From contig OY979716.1 in the NCBI GenBank assembly GCA_963855995.1, forward strand, positions 23,736,283-23,800,282: DNA of 64,000 nucleotides. The letters run 5' to 3'. The notes under the pieces were generated by a model that saw nothing but the letters and a program-made list of their open reading frames with translations, was not told the origin of the DNA and ran no database searches. A program made the translations under genes and the position numbers. The DNA is from Muricea muricata (lineage: Eukaryota; Cnidaria; Anthozoa; Malacalcyonacea; Plexauridae). Of the stretch, positions 1 through 10,245 are shown one piece after another (positions within the stretch are counted from its first letter, which is position 1; the number at the start of each line of letters is the position of its first letter).

Positions 1-468
1 CTTATTACTGTATTTCAAAATATTGACGAACTTTACATGTAGAAGAATATGAGCGAAGATACAAAATTGGCTTGAAACGGTTTTATTTCAAACTCAAAGT
101 TTATGTAGATAAAAATTTAGTTTCATAAATATTTCAAAACGTCTAATATATGTAATTAATAGGTCGTATTTTATACCAAATTTAAGCTTACATTAGGCGT
201 AATAACATACCGATGACAAATGTTGTGCAAAGTAAAACAAGGATTAAAAACTGACATTTTGTCATTGTGAAAAAATATACAGAAAGAATAACAATTGTCG
301 TGTTGCTACGACAACAACCTAAAATAACTAGTACTTCATGTAATTGCGAAAATATAGTTGCATGCTCTTAGTTAGTGGCGAGGGTTTGCTGCATGCATGT
401 ATTTTTAGTTTATAATTCATACCTGCGGCATCTATAAACAGTCCTTCTTTGTCTTATAACAGATATTA

Positions 469-884
469 GGGCCATTTATACGAGCGAAAATAAGCCGCGG
501 CTTAAATAAGTCGAGATCGTCGGTATAAACGTACAATTTCTTTGCGACTAAAATAAGCCGCGGCTAATTTTAGCCCAGGGTTCGGGCCTCGTCTTAAATT
601 GACCACGGCCAATTTTAGGCGGGAAAACCTTGTAAAAACGCTTCGTTCGCGACCAAGGCAAGTCCAAAGTAAAATAGCAAATGAATAGAAAATTTTCCTT
701 TTGTTGTCATGGTAATGGGTGTTTAAAATTTCGGTGACCTCGTTATGGTCTATTTATACGAGTGTTACGTTTTGGGCTATTTTAATAAATTTAGTGAAAC
801 TGGCGTATAAAAGGCTGTGTTCTCGACTTATTTAAGCCGCGGCCAATTTAAACCGCGGCTTATTTTCGCTCGTATAAATAGCCC
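469..884. mobile_element. MITE with terminal motif GGGC..ATTTATACGAGCG
   Basis: The ends are inverted copies: GGGCCATTTATACGAGCG on the left and CGCTCGTATAAATAGCCC on the right, each followed inward by AATAAGCCGCGG or its complement. A dinucleotide TA flanks both sides. The third base differs (TTA left, TAA right), so the TSD could be TA or a decayed 3-bp site of the PIF/Harbinger type. A further end-like sequence (TCTATTTATACGAGTG) lies inside near 748-763, which suggests a nested or rearranged copy. There is no coding capacity. Confidence 0.7.
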
Positions 885-2590
885 TAATGACATTATAAGC
901 CCTAAGAAACGCACAAACCTTGAGGCCGAAGGTCACAACCAGCTAATAAACAACAGTGTTTCCGCTGATCCATGGCATCGACTATGCACAAACATGAAAC
1001 TATTACATCAGCAGAGTGAACATACTCATTATTTCTACATTTGACTGGGATTTCTAATTTCTGCTGTGTACTACCTTTTTTATATCACAACACAATAGCA
1101 ACACAATACTAAGCAATGTGTTTACTGTCTGTGAATTATTTATCCCCAAGCCAGCGGCGCTAAGACGGGCGTAAAACTCCTAGAAAAGTAGAAAAGACAC
1201 TTTGCATAGCATCATTAGCATGAGAACGTATGTTTCATAGTTAAAACGTGATGGGTTTAAAATTATGCTGAATCGCCGATACCAGTTGCTTCCACCCAAA
1301 AATCCTGGCTACATATATACAATTCCGCATGTTCAGAAATTTTCAAACAGATTAACAGCAACATTTTTAAAGGTGCAAAATTTAAAATTGATTAAAACAT
1401 AAGCAATCATTAATCAAAATTTTATGCAACAATTCTGGACTAGTTTTAGATTTTGTTACTAGCTAAGATGGTAAACTATTGTAGTTAGGCATTAGCCAAT
1501 GAAAGGAAAGAATATCGTTTCATATATAATTATACACTCGTGATATTTTTCCATTAAATTAAATAATATGGCATAATGTTTATTATTATTTATTGAGAAT
1601 ATTTTAGGAGTTTTGATTGGTTAATAGCTAAAGGTGAAATCATCATACCCGCTTGGTACGTGCAGTTGCCCAAATTTGCGGTTGAAAATAGATATACGGC
1701 ATTATGACTCATTACGTCGTATCTGAAAAACAAAGATATGACGTTAGTATAATGTCTGAGAAGGTTTTTGATTGGCTGACTGACTATTAAATTTAAAGCA
1801 TTATTTACTGGGAGAGCAAGAAATAATGCATTCAAAATGGCCGCCAATAAAAATCGTTTTGATGTTTTATAATTTTGACGAATTTAAAACAAATGGAGGA
1901 GAAAGGAATTACTACAAAGTACAAAGACAGCAACAAATTGGATGTTTAGCTTTTTTAGAGGAGAAATTTTCGACAATTAGTTCATTAAATACTTTTTCAC
2001 GATTTAAAACTTACGAAAAACAGTAAAAGAGGGGCAGATTTTTTAAAAATTACCAAATTTTTCAACAGACCTTCCCAACGAACTATTTTTCATGTTTAAC
2101 ATGAACATAAACAACAAATAACCCTTTGTTAAACGTTTTAAATTGTTTAGTTTGAATAATGATCAATTTTTGTTGTAAATTTTCACTGCCGTTTTACAGA
2201 CATTTGTTTACGAATTTTCCAAGCGCTACTATATTCATAACAGAATTGCATTTTATATGAATATTGCACTTTATTATACATATATTACTATTGAAATTAT
2301 ATTAAAACAATTAGTTACCGAAGGCAACGTAATTATAATTCATTTTATCGTATATTTAAAAAAGATATGACGTCCAGCTGTAATTTAAGCGGCTTTTGAC
2401 TGACCTTGTAGCTGTAATCTGACAATTGCTTTAAGAATATTTTTCCGTAGTCTGATTGGCATATTAAAGTTTCCGAACAATTTCATGCTGTTCCATTATT
2501 AGCAGCTTGTGTCTTCTTACTTACAAAGCAAGCGTTTAAATAAAGTTTAAAATATTTTGAAAAATAATAAAACAATTATTGAATTCGGTT
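885..2590. other. No gene seen
   Basis: AT-rich sequence with only short open frames and no recognisable protein motif, splice-consistent exon or long repeat. It lies inside the large inverted-repeat element. Confidence 0.5.
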
Positions 2591-2596
2591 CTTGCA

Positions 2597-2696
2597 GGAT
2601 ATGAGGAATTATTAAGGTCTCGGTTTGTGTTATCTGCTTCAGCTTTGGGCTTCGGCAGATAACACAAACCTCTTCCTTAATAATTCCTCATATCCT
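2597..2696. repeat. Near-perfect hairpin with 42-base arms
   Basis: AGGATATGAGGAATTATTAA at the left is mirrored by TTAATAATTCCTCATATCCT at the right. The inner GTTTGTGTTATCTGC pairs with GCAGATAACACAAAC around a loop of about 17 bases. This fits a small MITE or foldback remnant; no TSD is obvious. Confidence 0.6.
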
Positions 2697-3083
2697 GTTC
2701 GACCTTATTCAATAATTGTACGCACAATAGCGAGAAATTTTGTGCTCAGGACCTTCATATGCTCAACTTCTGTACTGCTGCTTAAAATCTAGCGAAGCAG
2801 CCTGTAGAACTCGCCTATCTAAACAGACTGTGTGGAAACCTGGATTATCTGTTATCATATGGCAGGGTTGGTTTAGTGTATTCTATGACTTCTTGATTTT
2901 TGTTAGCGACCTGTTCGATTTCATGAAAACAGACGCATTCCTCTTGCCTGTCCATTATCTGCCATTATCTGGCAATGTTCGCATAAACACCGAGTAATAA
3001 TAATTTATTTTACTACGAATGACACAATAGACGAACACGAAAATACAACTTGTCAATATAAACTATGAAGTATGAAGTTTTAC

Positions 3084-3327
3084 CAGTCAAGGTTGCCCAA
3101 ACGAACGACAGATTCGTCCTCGTCAGAAGAAATATTTTGGTCGTGTGCCATGTCTGCTGATTCACCACTGCCATTGTTACTATCTCGTCTAGGTTCAAAT
3201 TGATAGCCTAGAACTTCGCCACCTTGTAAAATTTCCTATGAAATTCATCTAAACTCTCACGTGAAAAACTAGAAGTTTCCGAATCTGATGAAACAACGCT
3301 CGACGAACGTACAGCATCGACATTCAT
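3084..3327 (-). pseudogene. P2X7-type ballast-domain protein, first exon, broken (copy A)
   Basis: Read on the minus strand from ATG at 3327, the exon encodes a Ser/Glu-rich leader and then, after a frameshift near 3215, an acidic stretch with the motif GYQFEP. It ends RLGNLDW at a GT donor (3083-3082) that splits the Trp codon as TG|G. P2X7-like ballast (P2RX7_C) proteins of cnidarians have this layout: an acidic leader with YQFEP, then W followed by a Cys cluster in the next exon. The copy at 48.8 kb splits its Trp codon at the same place. No second exon with the Cys cluster is visible downstream, so this is a remnant. The foldback element 3371-5148 starts 43 bp upstream of the ATG. The family assignment is from memory. 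Confidence 0.5.
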
Positions 3328-3370
3328 GATGAACTCTAATACAAAGTACTTGCAATTCGAGAGCAACAAC

Positions 3371-5148
3371 CATAGACATAGTAGGTCTAGATTGCTGACT
3401 CATAGAATCGGAGGCGTGACCTGTATGATAAACCCAAGATGGCGCGGGAACCGGGCAAAAAACTATAAGACTCTACAGGGAAATCAATGTTTTTCACGAT
3501 TTAAAACGTCTCGTTGCTTGGAATCGCTTCGAATCAACATTTTTTGGAAACAACTAATTATTGCGGTTGTTTTGAGCACTATTTGTGTAATTTCTGCTGA
3601 ATTCCTCGTGAAAATCTCGCTCGTAAAATATGTTGTAAATTGGTCACTTGGTAAGTTCGAGACATTTGTTGTCCAAAATATGAATTTTTGACCGACTTTG
3701 GCCTCCTGGGTGTTATTGTGACTCACAGCTATTCTAAATTAAACATTTACAAAACGATGGAACAAGATCTTCGCGTACAAATCGATTGTTCGCTTGATTT
3801 GTGTGGTGTGTGATACCTGATACGTTAGTAATATTTACTACATAAATACGACTTCAAGCCAACGTACTGTTTTCGAACTTCAAAGACGGATAGGTTATCA
3901 AGTAAATATTGTCTGAACTATGTGATATGCATTAACAAAATATAATCGAAAACTGGTGCTACAGCTACTAGTTTCGTTCGTGTGAATCGTGTGTGAAATG
4001 TGGATAGAATTAACTGAACAGTCCAAAGTTTAATGACCGACATTTTTTTATTTGAACTTAAACTATATGTTTACTTTAAAATTAACATAATGGTAAACTT
4101 TGGCATACTTTTGCATACACTGTACATAGAATGCAACATGCACCTGCTTGCTAGCTTGTGCAACATTGGAGCAAAGTCTGCAAACATGTTAGTATGATAA
4201 AGCAATATTCTAATGCCCGTTTGCTATATTCCAATGAACAATTAGTCGTGATTATAAAATCATTAATAATTCATGAAGAAATCTGCACAAATCATCAGAA
4301 AATCTAGGCTTACCTGCCAACTGTGCTCAATATTGATAATGATAAATTGATGATGATAAATTTATTTACTGAGTCTGAGGGTCATCAACTAAACTGAACC
4401 CAGACCACCTGATTAGACTCTAGAAGTTTTCTACATTTCTGCGCAAAATTCTCTGGTGAAAAGGATCTTTTATGCGCAAAATAAAACTTTTCAGTCTGGG
4501 GTCTGGGTTGTTTGCACACACTCAACACAAATTTAACCTAATTAAGCCTAATTAAGCATGAAAGACATTGTATGAAGTGAATACAAATACCGTTAGAATA
4601 ATTTTCAAATTGGCAACGTCAAAAAATGTATCATCTTGCTCCATAGATTCATCGACGTGACACTGCTTACAGTATACATGATTGTAAATGAAAATCACAC
4701 ACCACACAACTCAAGCGAATAATCGATTTTCACGCGAACATCTTGCTCCATCGTTTTGTAAATGTTTGATTTAGGATAGCTGTAAGTCACAATAATACCC
4801 AAGAGGCCAAAGCTGGTCAAAAATACATTTTTTGGACAACAAATGTCTCGAACTTACCAAGTGACCAATTCACAACAAATTTCACGAGCGAGATTTTCAC
4901 GAGGAATTCAACAGAAATTATACAAATTGTGCTCAAAACTTTCGCAATAACTAGTTTTTGGGAAAAAATGTTCATTCGAAGCCATTCCAAGCAACGAGAC
5001 GTTTTAAATCGCAAAAAACATGGATTTCCCTTTAGAGTCTTATAGTTTTTTGCCCGGTTCCTGCGCCATCTTGGATTTATGATATAGGTCATGCCTACGC
5101 AATAGTAATTATACTATGAGTCAGCAAACTAGACCTACTATATCTATG
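3371..5148. mobile_element. Foldback (long-TIR) transposon with 8-bp TSD, hAT-like
   Basis: The left arm 3371-3814 and right arm 4694-5148 are imperfect inverted copies of about 450 bp. They encode mirror-image reading frames sharing SLGKFETFVVQ. The exact 8-bp direct repeat GCAACAAC flanks the element at 3363-3370 and 5149-5156. The termini read CATAGA..TCTATG. An 8-bp TSD is typical of hAT, though some Mutator-like elements also make 8-9 bp. No transposase is present, so it is non-autonomous. Confidence 0.75.
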
Positions 5149-5657
5149 GCAACAACAGTTCAGAAGCACTCAATGACGTCAAAAACAAGGGCGCTGACCA
5201 AATTCGCGTCTGCACGGAAAAGATCAATTTAGCGTCGGATTTTGCAAAAATCGCAAATTTTGACAGTCGATTTATGCTTTAAAAAAACGATTTGGGCCGA
5301 GATATTGGATAAGGTATTATCTTCTGTTTAAACACAACTTGTTTTGGGAGTGAAGTTCCCCCTTAATCCTTGTTTTATTGACAATTTTTTAAAATGGCAC
5401 AACATTTGTTATCGGTATGTTATTACGCCTAATGCAAGCTTAAATTTCGTATAAAATACGACCTATTAATAACCTATATTAGACGTTTTGAAATATTTAT
5501 GAAAATAAATTTTTATCTACATAAACTTTGAGTTTGAAATAAAAGCGTTTCAAGCCAATTTTGCATCTTCGCTCATATTCTTTTACATGTAAAGTCAGTC
5601 AATATTTTGAAATACAATAATAAGAAGACAGTCTTGCATTTACATACAAAGCACAAG

Positions 5658-6950
5658 CTTACTCTGGAATTTAAACAGTGAATAGACTGGAGGATTACGG
5701 TTACGCCGGCCTTTATAAAGCATTAAAACACAAGTATAGATACGTATTATCAACAAACTTGCCTTGTGTTTCACGCCATAGTCAATTCTTGGCGCTTCTC
5801 TGTATTTTCCCCGAATTAATCTTTCTTCAAGAGTCTTGTCGCAGTTGTTCTCGTCCCAGTTCTCGCCTTTTTGGATGCCTTAAGTGTTTGCTACTCCTGA
5901 TATTCCGCCATATTCTTGAGATCATAAATGACCACCCTTCGTTGGTTGTGAAATTTGCCAAATCTTTTTGCAAAAATACAATATATTGTAAAGCAAAAAG
6001 CAAATTTAGATATTTGCTGTCAGTTGAATTCGTGATTAATCAATCAACAATAAATTTTAAATCTGGCCAATAAGTGTTAGCCATTCATGATAGTCCGCCA
6101 TATTGTTGAGATCAGTGAGGATGACGTCATGACATACCACTTTTACTACCTACCTGTCACAAGCAACGACTTTGAACTCCGTTAGTGCGAAATTAGTAAC
6201 CCTCACCCCGGGCTTACGCCCGGAACGGCGCTTCGTGCCGTTGGCTCGGGGATTATAAAAGGCAGTCTTTACAAAACATAAACTTACTCTGGAATTTAAA
6301 CAGTGAATAGATCAGACTGGATGAGTACGGCTACGCCGGCTTGTATAAAGCATTAAAACACAAGTATAAATACGCATTATCAACAAACTTGCTTGTGTTT
6401 CACGCCATAGTCAATTGTTGGTGCTTCTCTGTATTTTCCCCGAATTATTCTCTCTTCAATCTTCTTCGGCAGTCTCCTCGAGCCTTTGTCGTCGTCTACG
6501 CTCGTTTCGCCTTGCTAAACGTTTAGCTTACTCGTTTTCCTTTCGCTGCTTGCTTGACTCCATATTTGTTGACCTGATAAATGCTTTTTATTTAATTTTT
6601 ACAACAATAAATTGTTGTTAAAGTTCCCAAAACGTTTTGCAAAAATACAAAATATTATAATGCAAAAAGCTAACTAAAGTTAAATATTTGCTGAAAGTTT
6701 AATATCTTGAATTCGTGATTAGGTTTATCAACAACAAATTTTAAATCTGACCAATCAGTGTTAGCCATTCATGATAGTCCGCCATATTGTTCAGATCAGT
6801 GTGACCACGACGTTATGACCTACCAAAAAAATCTCATCCCCTTCGCCCATGAACAGCGACTTTGAATTTCGCTTATGCACGATTAGTAACCCTTGCCCCG
6901 GGCTTATGCCCGGAACGGGGCTTAACGCCGTTGGCTCGGGGACCGGAACC
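5658..6950. repeat. Two-unit tandem duplication of about 630-690 bp
   Basis: CTTACTCTGGAATTTAAACA at 5658 recurs at 6283. The GC-rich hairpin motif CCGGGCTTACGCCCGGAACG at 6207 recurs, with one change, at 6899. Intervening sequence such as AGCATTAAAACACAAGTATA also recurs. The units differ by substitutions and indels, so the duplication is not recent. No coding function is seen. Confidence 0.7.
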
Positions 6951-7642
6951 ATACCAGATACACACTAATAAAACAACAGAAGAGCCTGCGGAGGAAGCAG
7001 GTGTTTTTCATGTGAATTTCTATTAAGCGGAGGTATTTGAATAGGTAATTTTTTTTTGCTTTTCTTGATAAATGTTGTCTTTCATTCTTACTGTGGCGAG
7101 TTTATATACTGAAACCTCGAAAAGCTACCAGCTTGCTTTGTGGTGTGATAAATGCGCGCTAATTAGCCAATCACATTGCCAATTTTACCCCACTTATATT
7201 GCAAATACACATACATGCATATAACTTTTAATAAGACCACTAAAACAATAGGGTATAAAAGAAATCTCATCAGTTACGCTTCGTTTTTTAGACGGAATGA
7301 TGATGTCTGATGATGCTTTAGAAATAAATGCTAAATATTACAGCTTTAATCGTCTCGTGTACTACCACCATTTGCGCTCTAGCTTGAGTCTTAAGAAAAA
7401 TCGCGTTCGTTTGCGTTTCAAAACGTTTCAAAGGTTATCGCGCCCGTTTGGTCAAAGAATTTGAATCGTACGAAAACGTGAAAAATATTTAATGTGGAAA
7501 CAAGAGAATATTTTATTCTTGCATTATCGCGATCCAAAAAGTGTACAAGTTATTTACTTTTTGTGGCTTAATTTTTAGGGATTTAAACCATGAAAATGCA
7601 CAAACGTCATCGAAAATCAAGCAAAACAATAAATAATTGCTT
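6951..7642. other. No gene seen
   Basis: AT-rich stretch between the tandem duplication and the RecQ-like remnant, without a recognisable exon or repeat boundary. Confidence 0.4.
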
Positions 7643-7852
7643 TTATTGAGCTTTCGACTCAGTTCTTCGAGCCTTCACCAGAATAATCTTTTTAGAGGGA
7701 ATTTTGAGTCTTCGCGCTTTTTTTTCTGTTGTTGTATTCGACGTGAGTTTAGTTTGCAAGTCACAAAAATTAAATTTTGTAAATTTATTACAATATGAAC
7801 GCGCTCCATCAACTCGAGAATTCTGAACTCGAGAAGCTGCATTATCAGACAT
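7643..7852 (-). CDS. Small unidentified Lys/Arg-rich open frame (69 codons)
   Basis: An ATG-started minus-strand frame with a basic C-terminal half (KKARRLKIPSKK). It is followed by an AATAAA-like sequence immediately after the stop (CTCAATAAAAGC on the minus strand). I do not recognise a domain. It lies directly before the acceptor-like CAG of the RecQ fragment on the other strand, so it may equally be random or an old promoter-side exon of another element. Confidence 0.2.
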   Translation of the reverse strand: MSDNAASRVQNSRVDGARSYCNKFTKFNFCDLQTKLTSNTTTEKKARRLKIPSKKIILVKARRTESKAQ

Positions 7853-8355
7853 TATTCTTAAGCCACAACAGGTGTAATGCTTTGAATATTTACTTCAAGG
7901 ATGTGATGTTATAGCTGCTCCTCCTAGCTATGGGATTTAAGAAGTCTCTGCTGTTTCATTTGCTTCCTGGGCATGTATTACCTACCATAGCTAGCTGTAA
8001 TATTGTTATTGTGGTATGCCCATTTCTTCAATTATTGAAGATATACTAAAACTGCTGAACATCATGAGTGTAAACGCTAGTAAATTTCATTCAAGAAAGA
8101 ATATATAGTAACGTTGATATAAATTTGTTCGATGATGCAACCATAGGAGACGGCGACTTTTTTAGCAATTGCGAAGCAACAGACTATAGTAAAAGCAAAA
8201 TAATATTCGCGCATCCAGAGGAACTTCTTTCAGATGTTGGCAGAACATTGATGAAATCTAATGTCTTTCAGAACAATGTTGTCACTTGTATGATCAACGA
8301 AGCGCATTGTGTACATACATGCAAAGTTCAAACGCTAAGAAGCTCGAAAATATAG
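7850..8355 (+). pseudogene. RecQ-family helicase fragment, decayed (copy 1)
   Basis: After an acceptor-like TATCAG the sequence reads, with two stops, ILKPQQ..CFEYLLQGCDVIAA (RecQ motif 0 and lead-in). It then gives a degenerate Walker A region (GFKKSLLFHLLP in a shifted frame), NIVIVVCP (motif Ia), KSKIIFAHPEELLSD, and MINEAHC where helicases have DEAH. Cnidarian RecQ-like proteins share this order of motifs. Several stops and frameshifts, and Asn in place of the catalytic Asp, show it is dead. A second copy in opposite orientation lies at 13.6-14.2 kb. Confidence 0.65.
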
Positions 8356-8730
8356 TTAAGCAAAATTGACTGTAAATATAAGTATTAAGTTGGTTGTTAT
8401 TTTTGCCATAATGCAGTGGAACAAAGTTTCATGGACCTAGATACCATTTAGACTTCTAAGCTGCTGTTGGCTGGTGAGAACTCGGAAAAGACGAATTCAA
8501 TACCAAGCCAATAGGAACTTAGATTTGCTTAGCCGAAGTTGTTTCCGATGGTGACGTTTGTAAGGCAATTTGCATCCCGCCTGTCAACACGGAAAATTTC
8601 GATCAAAAAACACTTTATATTGAACAAATTTAAGTATTTCCGAATCTTGTTTTTGTCTAGAAACTATCTAGAAATATAGCAGAGATATTAAAGGTCATTT
8701 GTATTTATTTTTTATACTCAAGGTTATTTG

Positions 8731-8778
8731 TATTCCGCAGCCAAGTCACATATTTGTATGTGACTTGGCTGCGGAAAT
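8731..8778. repeat. Short hairpin, arms about 21 bases
   Basis: CCGCAGCCAAGTCACATA and TATGTGACTTGGCTGCGG face each other around TTTG. One mismatch occurs at the outer end. This is a small palindromic repeat, unassigned. Confidence 0.6.
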
Positions 8779-9299
8779 AATTATACAAACATATTCATGA
8801 CCTAACAAAAGGAATATATTCCTTAAAGGACATTGGCAACGAAAATTTTTATTTCTTATACCCATTAAACTTAATTTTTAGTTTTTGTGCGTTTGTCGCG
8901 TTTAGGTCTTGCAAATAATTGTGAAAATGCTAAACAGTCGTCCGCCATTTTGAAAAAAAATACGCGTATGCTTATTTATGCTTGCATACATTTGTGCCGA
9001 CATAAGATGGGTTCGGGAAATCAGACAATATTGATTATTATTGACTTCACAACTTGTAGCATGAATATTTTGTTGAAATGGAAAATAACGGGGAAATCGA
9101 ATTGGATAACTGTACAGCAGCTCTACCTCATGGTCTTGCGGCCATATTTTAAAAAATATTTGCAATAAACGCGCGTATTTCATCTGTTAAAACTTTTACC
9201 TGTCATTAGACTCTTCAAAGAACGATGATTTTGCCGTGGCATAGCTCGGGTTTTACGCAACGCAAAAGAAAACAAATACCACCATTTCAATCCGCGTGT

Positions 9300-9733
9300 A
9301 AAGTGTATATGACACAAAATTTTATATTTTAGAATTACAGACTTCTTTCTGCGGTGATTATCCAAGAGTAATTTATTTTTTAAAAAACACGATGTCAAGG
9401 GAATTATTTGAATGTTTTAATACGTGGCCGTGAGGAAAGAACTGTCCTATGACTGGGAACGAAATTGCACCAAAATGACGTCACTGATGAAATGTATTTT
9501 ATGTTCATTGGCGCAATTTAACTGAGGGTAAAACCACTAACGTCATTATGACGTCATTTTGGTGCAAACTCGTTCCCATGCATGGGACAGTTTTGGCCTC
9601 ACGGTCATGTATTAAAACGTTTAAATACTCCCCTTAGCATCATCTTTTTGAAAAATAAATTAAACCACGATAATCACCGCACAATGTATTGTATGTTTCT
9701 AAAATATAAGATTTCGTGTCATATACACTTTAA
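9300..9733. mobile_element. Foldback element, arms about 185 bp
   Basis: The left arm 9300-9486 and right arm 9550-9733 are inverted copies. GTGTATATGACAC occurs at the outer left and GTGTCATATACAC at the outer right. Near the centre GCACCAAAATGACGTCA pairs with TGACGTCATTTTGGTGC. Arm divergence is moderate. No TSD was found and there is no coding region. Confidence 0.65.
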
Positions 9734-10245
9734 AGCTTTATCAAAATGTCTCTTTGGCTTTTTTATACAGTGCAATGCAGCCAATGTACGGCTTTTTAGA
9801 CTAAATGAAATGTGATATCTTGTAAAATATTTGTAGTTTCATTGTCTGAATAAACATAGATTGTAAGCATTTACATTTCATTAGAAATATCTCCGCTTTT
9901 TCCACGGTTTGGCTCTTGGGAATTGCACCAGCAGAATCGCTTTGAAAACGTTTTTTAGAGAGTTATATTTCACAACTATTCGCTGAGAATAACGTGAGAA
10001 TAGTGTCAATAGCGTGTTCGTACGGAAATTTCCGACAATATAAAAGTGTTTGTGAATAAGCTTCTATTTCATGTATTCAATTTCAATCGAAATTTTCAGT
10101 ACAAAAGCGCTTGAACATAAGCTTTATTTCTTCACTAACAACCATTGCATGGAAGAATCGGTGTAACTTTAAGTGATACAAGTTAATGAGGGTAAGTTTT
10201 AATCAAATTTTAAATCTATTTGCAAGCATAGCGTTTAACAATAAT

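Larger units (their letters stand above)
1..5622. mobile_element. Large element bounded by long inverted repeats (left arm 1-255, right arm 5368-5622)
   Basis: Bases 1-255 match the reverse complement of 5368-5622 almost throughout, including the runs that read TGAGCGAAGAT on the left and ATCTTCGCTCA on the right. The match continues to the first base of the window, so the left arm probably starts outside it. The arms are about 5.1 kb apart and enclose a MITE (469-884), a hairpin, a ballast-domain exon on the minus strand (3084-3327) and a nested foldback element (3371-5148). I infer a DNA transposon with long TIRs. No transposase is recognisable inside, and the TSD cannot be tested because the left end is cut off. 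Confidence 0.6.

Noticed and set aside
2740-2997. 85-codon plus-strand frame
   Set aside because: No domain, no splice context and low-complexity hydrophobic composition; treated as chance.
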